Source: a virus
Virus record (IMG/VR): IMGVR_UViG_3300032931_000778
Location: 1-55,733 of that record
DNA: 55,733 nt
Reading direction: 5' to 3' (one strand)
The translations under genes and the position numbers were made by a program. Below are positions 1 through 9,700 of the stretch, piece by piece (position 1 is the first letter of the stretch; every line of letters starts with the position of its first letter). The notes beneath the pieces are model-generated. The model was not told where the DNA came from. It was given only the letters and a program-made list of their open reading frames with translations, and did no database searches.

Positions 1-1214
1 GAGTTGCCGGTCAGCGCGTACCGCGTCGTGGGCACCCCGCCGAGGTAGATCTCCGTCGGCGTGTTGCTCCCCGTGACGCCCGACCAGCAGAGGGACCCCG
101 CGCCGATGTACGCCTTGTTGATCGCATCGACGAGCGAGCTGCACGCGAAGACAAAATCCAACACGCCCGCATTCGTCATCGGCAGGGTGGTCACGGGCCC
201 GAACCCACCCGTGTAGCGCCCATCCTCGAGCGTCAGCTCATCATCGCTCTTGACCGCCAACGGCCCCACAGCCGTCACATCAAGCGCGCCGGCCGAGTAA
301 AGGTCTCGCTGGCCCGTGCCCCCCACCTCGAGCGCGTGCCCCGCCGCATCCTCATTCGTGACCTTGACCGCGCCGCCCCCGTCCGGGATCACGATCTCAT
401 TGCCGAGGTCGTAGGCCTCCTGGAGCGAGCCCCCGCCCCGCTGGAGCTTCCAGCGCCAGTGCAGCAGGTCGGGGTCGTTCAGGAAGACCGCGTCGAGCAG
501 GTCCGCCCGCACGTAGGCCGCCCAGCCCTCCACGGCATGGTCCAGCAGCCACTCCGTCCCCGACCACTCCACGAGGTCGTTGACCAGGGCCCCGATCCCC
601 CACCCCGCATGCACGGGGCTCGCCGAGTAATCGAGGATGTACCGATCCCCGACCGTCGGGCTGCCCGGCGGCGCGCCCGTGGGGTCCACGATCGCCAACA
701 CGCGGGGGCGCCGCACACTGACCTCGCCCACGCCCCCGCCCGCGAAGGCGAAGAGCTGGCGCGTCTCCCCCGGCGCGAGGACGCTCGCGTTCCACCACGC
801 GATCGAGCAGTCGTCGAGGACATAGCCCAGGACGCGATAATCGGGGTTGACCGGCACGCCGTTCTGCCACAGCTCTAGGGCGGTCTCCGCGCTCGCCTTC
901 GCCCCGCTGGTCACGCGGGCCACGACCATCCACGCCGGCGTCAGGGCCAAGGGGGCCGCATTGGTGATCGTCAGGTAGCTCTGGAAGGTGCGGCTCGCCA
1001 CCACGCAGGGGCCCAGCAGGCGCAGCTGGTAGCCGCCCCCGCCGGCGGCCTCGACCGTCGCCTGGGGGAGCGCCACGAAGGCCCACGCGTTGCCCTCCAT
1101 GACCCCCAGTAAGGCCGTGTCGATGCTGAGCGCGAAGTCCTGGAAGGTCTCCCACCAGCTCTGCGCGGTGTCCGTGGGGTAGGGCAGCTTGAACCGTGGG
1201 GTCTCCTGGCGCAT
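1..1214 (-). CDS. Tail fibre or baseplate-attached structural protein, C-terminus cut by window edge
   Basis: The frame opens at an ATG two bases beyond the stop of the baseplate J gene and stays open for 404 codons to the left edge, so the C-terminus is missing. Around residues 176-225 the protein has a pattern like DUF2793 of phage fibre proteins: P-x-x-G-D-R-Y-I-L, then W-G-x-x-x-x-L and W-S-G-x-x-W, then W-A-A-Y-V. The rest is rich in Gly, Ala and Val, which suits beta structure. In contractile phages a fibre or fibre-adaptor gene commonly follows the J gene, so a role in the virion at the baseplate periphery is likely. The DUF2793 match is by eye and the receptor is unknown. Confidence 0.6.
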   Translation of the reverse strand, partial: MRQETPRFKLPYPTDTAQSWWETFQDFALSIDTALLGVMEGNAWAFVALPQATVEAAGGGGYQLRLLGPCVVASRTFQSYLTITNAAPLALTPAWMVVARVTSGAKASAETALELWQNGVPVNPDYRVLGYVLDDCSIAWWNASVLAPGETRQLFAFAGGGVGEVSVRRPRVLAIVDPTGAPPGSPTVGDRYILDYSASPVHAGWGIGALVNDLVEWSGTEWLLDHAVEGWAAYVRADLLDAVFLNDPDLLHWRWKLQRGGGSLQEAYDLGNEIVIPDGGGAVKVTNEDAAGHALEVGGTGQRDLYSAGALDVTAVGPLAVKSDDELTLEDGRYTGGFGPVTTLPMTNAGVLDFVFACSSLVDAINKAYIGAGSLCWSGVTGSNTPTEIYLGGVPTTRYALTGN

Positions 1215-1215
1215 T

Positions 1216-3342
1216 TTACTTGATCTCGGTGAGCGCAAACGTCCCGCGCCTGAGGATATAGCTTGCCGGGGGCACCACGTTCCCGTCCGCATCCACGAAG
1301 GCCGCGTGGCCCGGCGCCGCCAGCGTCACGTTGGCGTACTCCATCCCCTTCGTCGCCGCCTTGATGGTGTCATGGACAAACTGCTTGTAGAGGGGCTGCG
1401 CGAAGTCGCGCCCCCGCAACACCTCCAACAGCGCCTGCTCGATGTCGGCCAGCACCTCCGCCGCCACATAGCTCGGCAGCACCTTGACCGCCACCGTCAC
1501 ATCCACCGGCACCAACATGCCGCTGCCATCCACCACCTGCACGAGCTGCGTGACCTCCTTGATCCCCTCCAGGTAGGCCTGCAACCCGTAGATGAGCCCC
1601 GCCGCCGGCGCCACGTAGTCCCCGTCCCCGTTCACGCTCACGATGGGCACCTGCACGTAGTTCGCCTTGCAGTCCGCATCGAACAACGTCGAGAGGTATG
1701 CTTGCAGGTCCACGACCACCGCAAGGATGTCCGCCTGAAGCTGCGCCGCGCTCCCCGGCAGGGGCGCAATGGCCTCAGCCGCATTGCCCACCGTCATCGT
1801 CGTCGAAGTGATGAGATCCTGCAGCACGATCAGGTACTGCGCCAAGGTGACCTGCCCCGCCCCCGTCGGCGTGAGCAGCTGCTGCAACGTGAACCCATAG
1901 CCATCGAGCTTGCCAGCCGCCGCGCTGCCATTGTTCAAGCTCGTGCTGATCGCCCCGCCCTGCGCCGCCAGCGTGTTCGAGTAGTTCGCCAGCGTCGTGT
2001 CGCTCGGATAGGTGGCCTTGAGGTACACGTCCAGGGCCGTCAACGTCGTGCTCATCGACCCATAGGCCGCCTTGCCCGTCGTCATCTCCACCTGGAGCCC
2101 CTGCGCCACGGCCCGCACGTTGGCCGCCTGCACCTCTAAGGCGCTCTTGAGATCCCCCATCGCGACCAACGTCGCCTGCATCTCCACCAGGAGGGCCTGC
2201 GCCGTCGCGATGTCCGCCGCCGCTGCCGCCTCCGCCGGCGCCACGAGCAGCACGTAGTTCGCCAGGTAGCCGTCGATCCGCTCGCACTCCCCCACAATCA
2301 CGGCATCCTCGGCCGACGCCCGCACATTGATCGCATAGCCCTTCGCCACGCGGCCATAGAGGGGGTCGGAGAACCCGTTGACCTGCGCCTGGTAGTCAGC
2401 CTGCGTGATGGCGGCCCCGCGCGCCGCAAAGGCATAGGGCGCCAGCTTGCGGGCCTCGTCCGGGGCCTCGGGGTCCGCCCCGCCGCTCGCCCCCAGGGGG
2501 TTCGTGCCGGCAATCTTGATCGTCGTCCCACCGACGTTCAACACATCCATCACGGTCGTGACCGTGTTCGCCGCGGCCCGCCCCGTGGCCCCGTGAATCA
2601 GCGTGTACTGGACCTTTACGTCCGCCCCGGCCTCCGGGATGTTCCCCGCCACGCCGTCCCCGCACGCCACGGCCGGGGGCTCGAAGAGGTAGTCCACCTC
2701 GTACTGGTTCGTCTTCTCAAAATCGAGGAAGTCGTGCTCCACCCACTCCGCGCCGTCAATCCACACGCGCACGCTGCCCTGCGCCACCCAGACGCCCGCC
2801 TCGGGATCCCCGCCCTGCATGCGGAAGCGCTGGTTCTGCGCCCCGTCGCCCGTGTAGCCCACGGTCCGCGTGTTGCCCTCGCGGCACGCCACGGTGATCG
2901 CCGTGATGCCCGGCGCGAGGAAGGTCGGCGCCACGGTCTCAAAGACCAACCCCGCGGGCCCCCCAAAGCGGAACCCCGCCTGGAGCTGCGCGGGCGCCGG
3001 GATCGCCGGGTCAAACGTCAAGGCAAGGTCGACCGTCGCCGCCGAGGCGGGCCGCATCTTGTAGCCGATCTGCTTGACTAGCTTGGCCACCGCGGAGTGC
3101 GTGCGCGCCGTGTCGAGGTAGCAGTCGCTCGCCACGCGGTCCATGTACCAACAGAGCTGCCCCACCGCGTTCGCCATGAGGTCGATGAGCATGATGCCCA
3201 CCGTGGTCGAGGCATAGTCGTTGTAGATCGTCGCATACTCGACCTTGAGCCGGCGCAGCAGGCTGTCGAAGATCGAGGCGTAATCCTTCGCCGCATACTT
3301 CACGGCGTTCAGAGGCTTGCGGTCCGCTACGGGGACTCCCAT
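1216..3342 (-). CDS. Baseplate J-like wedge protein
   Basis: The protein is 708 aa and resembles the baseplate J family (P2 gpJ, T4 gp6), which builds the wedge ring that opens when the sheath contracts. The N-terminus has the usual A-K-D-Y-x-S-I-F-D segment and a helix with D-L-M-A-N-A-V-G-Q-L, then a beta-rich middle (V-W-I-D-G-A-E-W near residue 190). Residues about 365-555 are an Ala/Leu/Gln-rich, mostly helical insertion that is long for the family and may form a coiled coil. The C-terminus returns to the typical V-D-V-T-V-A-V-K-V strand and Y-K-Q-F-V-H-D-T-I-K-A helix. It sits directly after the gp25-like gene, the usual order. The helical insertion is the one unusual part. Confidence 0.88.
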   Translation of the reverse strand: MGVPVADRKPLNAVKYAAKDYASIFDSLLRRLKVEYATIYNDYASTTVGIMLIDLMANAVGQLCWYMDRVASDCYLDTARTHSAVAKLVKQIGYKMRPASAATVDLALTFDPAIPAPAQLQAGFRFGGPAGLVFETVAPTFLAPGITAITVACREGNTRTVGYTGDGAQNQRFRMQGGDPEAGVWVAQGSVRVWIDGAEWVEHDFLDFEKTNQYEVDYLFEPPAVACGDGVAGNIPEAGADVKVQYTLIHGATGRAAANTVTTVMDVLNVGGTTIKIAGTNPLGASGGADPEAPDEARKLAPYAFAARGAAITQADYQAQVNGFSDPLYGRVAKGYAINVRASAEDAVIVGECERIDGYLANYVLLVAPAEAAAAADIATAQALLVEMQATLVAMGDLKSALEVQAANVRAVAQGLQVEMTTGKAAYGSMSTTLTALDVYLKATYPSDTTLANYSNTLAAQGGAISTSLNNGSAAAGKLDGYGFTLQQLLTPTGAGQVTLAQYLIVLQDLITSTTMTVGNAAEAIAPLPGSAAQLQADILAVVVDLQAYLSTLFDADCKANYVQVPIVSVNGDGDYVAPAAGLIYGLQAYLEGIKEVTQLVQVVDGSGMLVPVDVTVAVKVLPSYVAAEVLADIEQALLEVLRGRDFAQPLYKQFVHDTIKAATKGMEYANVTLAAPGHAAFVDADGNVVPPASYILRRGTFALTEIK

Positions 3343-3355
3343 CGTCAGCTCCTTC

Positions 3356-3772
3356 TCACGGCCCGGTCGGGGCGCCCTGGATCGGCACCTGCTGCTGGTA
3401 CACCTGGTTGTTGATCCGGTACACCACGTCGAGCACGATCGCCGTGTCCTCTAAGCCCACATCCTTGCCCAACCGCGCCTCGACCGACAATACCTCAGCG
3501 CGGGGCTCGAATAAAGCGATCGCCCGCGCCGTCACGGCCGCCACGCGCGCCTGCGTGAGCGGATCGAGGTTGTCAAACACGAAGGCCTGCACGCTCGTCC
3601 CGAGGGCCCCGCGCATCACGCGCTCCCCCACGCTCGTCGTCATCAGCGCCGTGATCGAGTTGAACACCACCGCGTCTAGCCCCTGCACCATCATGGGGAA
3701 GGCCTGGCTCCCCACGCGGAAGGGATACGCGATGCTCCGCAGCACCGTCGGCGTCGTCGTCGGCACCGGCAT
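3356..3772 (-). CDS. gp25-like baseplate wedge protein (GPW_gp25 family)
   Basis: The 138-aa length fits the GPW/gp25 lysozyme-like wedge family, whose members sit at the inner baseplate and help trigger sheath contraction. Seen in the sequence: the early S-I-A-Y-P-F-R-V-G segment, a helix with N-S-I-T-A-L-M-T-T near the start, a central stretch ending L-D-P-L-T-Q-A-R-V, then E-P-R-A-E-V and a closing beta strand I-V-L-D-V-V-Y-R-I. The ATG overlaps the stop of the small proline-rich gene by one base (TGATG), so translation is probably coupled. The spike-to-gp25-to-J order supports the call. Confidence 0.85.
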   Translation of the reverse strand: MPVPTTTPTVLRSIAYPFRVGSQAFPMMVQGLDAVVFNSITALMTTSVGERVMRGALGTSVQAFVFDNLDPLTQARVAAVTARAIALFEPRAEVLSVEARLGKDVGLEDTAIVLDVVYRINNQVYQQQVPIQGAPTGP

Positions 3773-3930
3773 CAGACGGCCGCCTCGTCGGGGTCATCCA
3801 GGGGGCACGTCGGCAGCTTCGGCAGCGCCGGGATCTTGGGCAGCGCGGGGAGGTCGAAGGGGAGCCCCGGCATCGGGATCGCTAGCGCGGGCAGCGCCGG
3901 CAGGGGCGGGATCTTGCACTTGGTCGCCAT
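3772..3930 (-). CDS. Tiny proline-rich protein between spike and gp25
   Basis: This is a 52-aa gene. The start is an ATG preceded by GGAGGACGACG; the stop overlaps the gp25 start. After M-A-T-K-C-K, the protein is a run of P-x-L-P and P-A-L-P units with little else until an acidic tail (D-D-P-D-E). I recognise no named domain. Its place between spike and wedge genes suggests a structural or assembly role in the baseplate, perhaps as an extended linker or a spike-tip-associated peptide. It lacks the PAAR motif expected of a tip protein. That role is inference from context only. Confidence 0.65.
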   Translation of the reverse strand: MATKCKIPPLPALPALAIPMPGLPFDLPALPKIPALPKLPTCPLDDPDEAAV

Positions 3931-3942
3931 CGTCGTCCTCCT

Positions 3943-3960
3943 TGCGCACGCGCGTACGCA
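3943..3960. repeat. Alternating pyrimidine-purine 18-mer, copy 1 (intergenic)
   Basis: TGCGCACGCGCGTACGCA fills half of the 36-bp gap between the spike gene and the proline-rich gene. Confidence 0.6.
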
Positions 3961-3966
3961 GCACCA

Positions 3967-4935
3967 TCACCCGATCGAAACCACCTCGGACAGCTCGTTG
4001 TAGAGCATCGGCGGCGGGGTCGGCCCCGGCGTCGTGGGGGCCCCCGGCGCCGCACAGAGGTGCTGGTGCACAAGGGACCACTGCAAGAACTTCATGCCCC
4101 GCACCGCGGGCTCGAACACCGGGCCGGCCCCGAGGCAGACCTTGCCCGCGTTCAGCCACGCCTTGCCCCCCGCCATCACCGTGGCATCCCCCGGCGCGCT
4201 CAGCGTCGCGGCCTTGCCGTCCAGCGCCAGCATGGCCCCGCTCTGGTTCGCCAGCGTGATCTTGTCCTTGCCCAGCGTGAGCCACGCCGTCACCTGGCTG
4301 GTGGCGGGATCCACGTTCATGATCGTCACGCTCGCGTTCTTCACATCGATCGCGAGGTGCGTGCCGCTCTCCGCCATGAGGAGGATCCCGCCGTCCTTGT
4401 CCAGCGTGATCACGCTCCCGCTCTCCACCCCGCTGCCGTCCCCCTTGGCCAGCGTGATGTGCAGATCCTCCGCCTTGTCGCCGAACCGCAGGTAGTGCCC
4501 CGCCGGCGTCTTGAAGCCCTTGCGGAAGGCCTCCCCGCTCGCCGTCAGGGCCGTCCCCGCGGCGTCCTTGGGCAGCCACCCCCCGAGGTACACGGGCACC
4601 GTCATGTCCCCGTGCTCGAACATCACCCACACGGTGTCCCCCACCTCGGGCGGCACGAAGAGCCCGTGCATCTGCCCCGCCGTCCCCTTCGCGAGCCCCG
4701 GCCAGCAGGGGAGCGCCCAGTAGCCCTTGGGCACCTCGGCCGCCGTCGCCATGCCCAGCGCCGGCACCTGGATGCGGCAGCGCCCCCGCTTCTCCTCGTC
4801 CTTGTTGTCGACCACGAGCCCCGTGTAGAGCCCATAGTAGCGGTTCGCGTGGTTCTCCAACCCATCGGCGTGGATCGCGTCCATCATCCACCCCGCCGGG
4901 TCGTTCTTGCGGCGGCTGTCGGAGAGGTCGAACAC
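3967..4935 (-). CDS. Baseplate central spike protein (gp5/gpV-like OB fold)
   Basis: At 322 aa this protein looks like the central membrane-piercing spike. Residues about 30-130 form an OB-fold-like domain with G-L-V-V-D-N-K-D, G-R-C-R-I-Q-V-P-A-L and V-G-D-T-V-W-V-M-F-E-H-G-D, the usual signature of gp5/VgrG/gpV OB domains. From about residue 150 a series of short strands (I-T-L-A-K-G, V-I-T-L-D-K-D-G, V-T-I-M-N, I-T-L-A-N-Q-S-G) suggests a triple beta-helix needle. The C-terminus ends in a Pro/Thr-rich segment. No lysozyme domain is visible, unlike T4 gp5. The start is GTG with GAGGTCTGAGCC upstream, four bases after the hub gene stop. It should trimerise on the hub. Confidence 0.85.
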   Translation of the reverse strand: MFDLSDSRRKNDPAGWMMDAIHADGLENHANRYYGLYTGLVVDNKDEEKRGRCRIQVPALGMATAAEVPKGYWALPCWPGLAKGTAGQMHGLFVPPEVGDTVWVMFEHGDMTVPVYLGGWLPKDAAGTALTASGEAFRKGFKTPAGHYLRFGDKAEDLHITLAKGDGSGVESGSVITLDKDGGILLMAESGTHLAIDVKNASVTIMNVDPATSQVTAWLTLGKDKITLANQSGAMLALDGKAATLSAPGDATVMAGGKAWLNAGKVCLGAGPVFEPAVRGMKFLQWSLVHQHLCAAPGAPTTPGPTPPPMLYNELSEVVSIG

Positions 4936-4938
4936 GGC

Positions 4939-6351
4939 TCAGACCTCCTTCATGGGCTGCGCCTGCGTCTGCGTCTGCGCCAGGTTGCTCGTCTGCGTGG
5001 AGCCCCACTTCACCAGCTCCAGCACCGTCTTCCAATCCCCCGGCGCGTAGTTGTGCGTGACCTTCCGCACCTGATAAGTCGAATTGATCATTGAGCTGCA
5101 TCCAGCTACGGCCACCGCCATCCCCGGCTGCACATTGGGCAGTCCCAATGTCGTCAGCGTGAGTACGATCGCCATGCGGTCCGCAGCCCCCACCCCTACC
5201 CCCGCGAGTTCTGCCATTGTCTTGACTTGCGCGACCCCCCCCGGCGCCGCCACCGCCCGCTTCGCGGGCACGCCCTTTTTGCCACCTGGATCAATCTTAA
5301 CGTCGGCCTGCACCTCGCCACGTTTGTCGTCCTGCGCCTCGGATGCCACCGCGCTCCCCTTGGGATCGGCCGGCCGATCCAAGTCCTTGGGCCATACCCA
5401 CAGGGGATCCAGCACAAGGCCCGAATCCTTCTCAATCACGATCGCGCGCACCCCCGCCGTGGCCCCTGGCACCCGCACCGCATCCCACTTGCGGCCCTCC
5501 GCCCACATCGCGGCCCCCCCACTGAACGACACGTCTAGGATCGGGTATTGCGGCGGGTCCGCCGCCGGGTCGAAAAGTCCCCGCAGCACCAGCAGGTACA
5601 GGGGCGTCTGCGTCGCCGCGTAGCCCTTGGGGTAGTAGAAAACCGCCGGCTTGAACGTGCTTACCGTTGCAATCGCGTTGCCAAAGTGAAAGTCTAAGTT
5701 GGCCATGCCAAGGATCTTGCGAATCGCCGTCATGTGCGCCGTGGTACCCACTACCCCGTAAACAACGCTCTCCAGATCCTTGCCCCCCATCCTCATTATC
5801 TTCGACATCTCATCCAGTTTCGCCGCGCCATCCCCCAAGGGCACCATCGTGTAACCGATCGCCGTCGCCGTTGCCTCCAAAATCTGCTTCGCCGAGTCTC
5901 CAAACAAGGACTCGTCGGCCTTTATATATTCGGTCTGCCGCACGTCCTGGTAATTTGCCGTCAAGGACCCGCTCAGCTTGTCGCTGCTCAGCGCGAGCCC
6001 ATCCCCGCCCTTGCCCAAGAACCCCCCATAGTCGTTCGTCACCTCCGTCGCGCTCCCCGCGAGGTAGCCGAGGCGCGCCCGCACCTCGTTCAACATGTCG
6101 AAGGCGCCCTGCTCCAGCAGGTAGATGCCCTCCTGATAGGGGGCCTCGATCCCGATCGTTAGGCCCTCATGTGTCCCCGATAAGTCCTGCGTCACACTCA
6201 CTGAGTTCACGAAGGGCCCCCCCATCACGGCCTCGCTCGATGGGGCGTTCCCCGTGGGCCAGCGCCCCACATCGAAGACCCACTCCTTGCCCGCCTTGTT
6301 GCGGATCTCCACCTGCGCGAAGGGGGCGAAGAAGTCTGCGGTCCCCGCCAT
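4939..6351 (-). CDS. Baseplate hub protein (gp27/gpD-like)
   Basis: A 470-aa protein between the gp53-like and spike genes, the standard slot for the hub that joins tail tube to spike. The first 90 residues (F-F-A-P-F-A-Q-V-E-I, S-V-S-V-T-Q-D-L-S-G-T-H-E-G) fit the first tube-like domain of the hub fold. A late-control-D-like section follows: T-A-T-A-I-G-Y-T-M-V around residue 160 and I-R-K-I-L-G-M-A-N-L-D-F near 210. The C-terminal L-P-N-V-Q-P-G-M-A-V-A-V and Y-Q-V-R-K-V-T-H-N-Y-A-P-G-D-W match the closing domain seen in hub proteins. The DNA between about 5080 and 5960 is visibly lower in G+C than its flanks, so part of the gene may have been exchanged. Confidence 0.75.
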   Translation of the reverse strand: MAGTADFFAPFAQVEIRNKAGKEWVFDVGRWPTGNAPSSEAVMGGPFVNSVSVTQDLSGTHEGLTIGIEAPYQEGIYLLEQGAFDMLNEVRARLGYLAGSATEVTNDYGGFLGKGGDGLALSSDKLSGSLTANYQDVRQTEYIKADESLFGDSAKQILEATATAIGYTMVPLGDGAAKLDEMSKIMRMGGKDLESVVYGVVGTTAHMTAIRKILGMANLDFHFGNAIATVSTFKPAVFYYPKGYAATQTPLYLLVLRGLFDPAADPPQYPILDVSFSGGAAMWAEGRKWDAVRVPGATAGVRAIVIEKDSGLVLDPLWVWPKDLDRPADPKGSAVASEAQDDKRGEVQADVKIDPGGKKGVPAKRAVAAPGGVAQVKTMAELAGVGVGAADRMAIVLTLTTLGLPNVQPGMAVAVAGCSSMINSTYQVRKVTHNYAPGDWKTVLELVKWGSTQTSNLAQTQTQAQPMKEV

Positions 6352-6714
6352 CTAGCGGCCCCCCAAGATCTTGTTGCGCACGTAGTCCGCCGCCGGCACA
6401 TAGAGCGTCATCCCCGGATAGATCTCGTTATCGGGCAGGTCGAGCCCATTGCGCAGGGCGAGCACCCACCACAGGGCCTCGTCCTGGTAGTACTCCAGCG
6501 CGATCTGGTCCAGGCGCTTCGCGCGCCCCTCGATCACCACCGCCGACTCGTGGTTCGCCACGTCCGGCAGCGCGGGGGGCACGAACGGCGCGTAGAACCG
6601 CACGTAGGCGTCCGCCTCGCTATCAAACACATATTCCTCGGCCATGCGGCGCATCGGCGAGGAGACCGGCGCCTGGAGCTGCCGCAGCGTGTTGCCCTTC
6701 CCAAGATCTGCCAT
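6352..6714 (-). CDS. gp53-like baseplate wedge protein with LysM-like segment
   Basis: The 120-aa protein has E-G-R-A-K-R-L-D-Q-I-A-L-E-Y-Y-Q-D followed by L-W-W-V-L-A-L-R-N-G and I-Y-P-G-M-T-L-Y-V-P. This is the layout of the LysM-like part of T4 gp53 and related wedge proteins, which clamp wedges around the hub. The N-terminal half is short compared with T4 gp53 (about 196 aa). The stop lies one base before the hub ATG. The gene lies right after tape measure, as in many contractile phages. Peptidoglycan binding is possible in principle, but the structural role is better supported. Confidence 0.75.
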   Translation of the reverse strand: MADLGKGNTLRQLQAPVSSPMRRMAEEYVFDSEADAYVRFYAPFVPPALPDVANHESAVVIEGRAKRLDQIALEYYQDEALWWVLALRNGLDLPDNEIYPGMTLYVPAADYVRNKILGGR

Positions 6715-6722
6715 GCGCTACC

Positions 6723-9700
6723 TCACTTCGGCGGGGGCGCTGCGGCCCCATTGCCCTGCGGGATCTGCGCCCAGCCGCTGCCCGCCCCCGGCGTCCAGCC
6801 CCGGAGCCCCGCCGTGTTGTCCTTGATCTCCGTGAGCACCTTGCGCGTCTCCACGCCGTCCAAGACCACCGCGTTGATCACCCCGTAGAGCCCGCTCATG
6901 TCGAGGCTCGACTTGAGGACCTTCTTGTCGTCCTCGGTCAGGATGCCCGCGTACTGCGCCGTGATCTTCCCAAAGATCTCCTGGTTGATCGGGCTGTTCT
7001 TGAACTCCTCCAGGGCCTTCTTCTGGAAGGCGTCGATCGCGAACACGGCCGATTGCTCCAACACCGTCGCGAAGCCCGTCTCGAAGGCGGCCTGCGCCAC
7101 AAAGATCCCATCCAAAATTTGGTTCAGCACCCCCTGCCCAGCCATAGACAAGAAGGGATCCTTTAGGGGACCAGCGGCCACTGGCGAATGTGGCAGGCCC
7201 TCCACAATGGGAGTGAGCGTGTCGAACATCGCGTCTTCCAGGTAGCTCTTGTTCGCCACCACCCCATCCCCGACCTGCTTAATGATCTCCATGCCCGACG
7301 CGGCCGCCTTGGCGATCAACTCCTGGGGAGCGGTCATGCTCTGGCCATACGCCTCAGCAAGGCGCAACTGCAAGTTCGAGGTCTGGATCATCATCTGGTC
7401 GATGTCCGACTGGCCCTTGACAGCCCACGCTTTTTGCAGCTCCTCCATCTTTGACATGTATAGCATCCCCTTGCGAGCCTCTAGCATCGTAGCCGTAATC
7501 TGCCCCCCTTCCGTCCCGACCGTCCCCAGCTTCCCAGACGCCGCCGCCGCATCTACAGTCTTGCCAACGGATTGAGCCTGCAATTGGAACTGCGCTGTCC
7601 CCTGCACGCGCCGGAATCCCGCAGCCATATCCCGCATCTTGGCAGCTTTGGATAGCGCCGCTGGCGTTCCAATGGCCTCCAATCGCTTCGCGGCATCCTC
7701 CTCCATCACGGCGAAATCCTTCCTCGCCATGATCGCCTTTTTCATTGTGGGATCCATCCCCAAGATGTCCTTCTTGGTCCCCCCGATGCCCGCATCCCCA
7801 AACTTTTCGCGCAAATCCTTGCGCGTCTCCTTAGTGCCCTCCTGCAACCCACGCACGCGCTTATACATGTCATCAATGCGCTTTTCTTGCTGCGCAATGT
7901 TCTTGTCTAACTCTGCATTGAGGTGGTCAAACCACGCATTGATCGCCACCACGCCCACCCCCGTAATGACCGCCCCGAGCCCGAGGATGCCAGGGCTCGC
8001 CGCCGCAATTGTTTTAATGCCGCTAAAGGCAAGATTCAAAGCCCCGCCAACTACCGAATTGATCACCGCCCCCACGCCAGGGATCTTGTTGATCAACACC
8101 CCGATCACGCCGACCATCGCTAGCTTCCCACCGGTTCCCGCGCTGTCCCACATCTTGCCCAGCCACCCCTTAAGCATCACGATCCCCTTGTCGATGGGAC
8201 CGCCCTCCTTGAAGAGATAGGTGAAGGCATCGTCAGCGGCCTTCGCGATCACGGGCCACGCAGTCTTGGTAAACCACCCCGAGAACCCGTCCCACGCCTT
8301 CTCGATTTCCTTAGAAATGGCGGGCCACTGCCGCATAAATTCCGCGCTCACATCTTTCCAAATCGCCTTGAACTGCACGATGAGCTTGTCGCGCTGATCC
8401 TGCGGCATCATGAACCACGCCGCGATGCCCGCCACGGGGGCCGCAATCCCCCCCATGCCCACAGTCTCCATGAGGGGCGCGATCCCCTGTTGCATCTTCA
8501 TGAACCCGTCGGCCGCGGTCCCCGCCACGATGCTGATGCGCTGGAGCTTCTTGGTGTCCCACCCGAGCTGCTTGCCGAAGTGCAAGAAGACGCCCTTGGC
8601 CCCCATCTGGTCGAACACGGAGAAGGTCTTGAGCATCGGCCCCCACGTGGCATCGCTGCCCATGAGCTTGGCTTCCTTGCCCAGCTCGCGCAGCGCCGCC
8701 TTCTCCTCGTTCACAAACTTGATCACCTCGGGCCGCGTGATGCTCCGCATCTGCATGCGGAAGGACTCCCGCGCCATGTCGAGGCCCTCTTGCAGGGTGC
8801 GCCCGCTGGAGTAGGAGTCGTTCGCGAACTTCTTGAGGGCCCCGTCCGCCTTGACCGTGGCCGTGCTCATCTTCTCCAGGGCCGTGGCCCCCTGCGTCGT
8901 GCTCATGGCCAGGTAGACCGCGTTGCTGCCCGCCTCGCCGAAGGTCTCCGTGAGGTCGCCGAGGACCGCGGCGTCGAGCTGCTTCCCGCTCGCCTGCGCG
9001 ACCTTCATCCACTTGCCCATCTCGGCCATGCCGGCCGCGGAGTCCTGCGAGCCGAGGGCGATCATGCGCATCGCCTCCTCGGTCCCCATGCCGAGGGCGC
9101 TTAGCTTCGTGAAGATCTCCGGCATCTCGCCGAGCCCGAGCTGCGCGCGCTCCACGGCCACCTGCCACTCCAGGAACTTGTTGGAGGTCTCCGAGGCCGC
9201 CTTCGAGGCCTCCTCCCCGCTGAGCCCCATCTGGTGGTAGGCCCCCGCGAGGCGCACGGAGGCCTGCACCGTGCTCTGGATCTCGGCCGCCGAGCGCATG
9301 TGCGTGGCCACCTGCTTGGCGAGGATCGTATTGAGGCCGCCCATCTGATCGCCCATCTGGGTGAACATCTGCGCGCCGATCCCGCCCTGGTTGCCCATGG
9401 CGACCATGTACTCCAGGGTCTGCTTGGCCTGCTTGCCCGTGAAGCCCCACGACGCCACGAGGTCCCCGCCCAGGGCCCCGAGCTGCTCCGTGGCCATGCC
9501 CGTGCCCTCGGCGAGCTTCACGAACTCCTGCGTGCTCATCCCCAACGCATCGAACACGCTCTTCGAGGCCGCGCCCGCGTTGCGCAGGGCCCCCATGGTC
9601 TTGACCACGGTCTCCACGCCCACGTTCATGCCGTAGGCCATCCCCGAGGCCTGGCCCGTGAGCTTCTTCAGCTCCGCCCCCGTGGCCCCCATCATCGCCA

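Noticed and set aside
3794-5101. A 435-codon minus-strand frame over spike and proline-rich genes
   Set aside because: Gly/Ala/Arg low-complexity shadow of the spike gene; the alternative frames have clear OB-fold and gp25-linked products.
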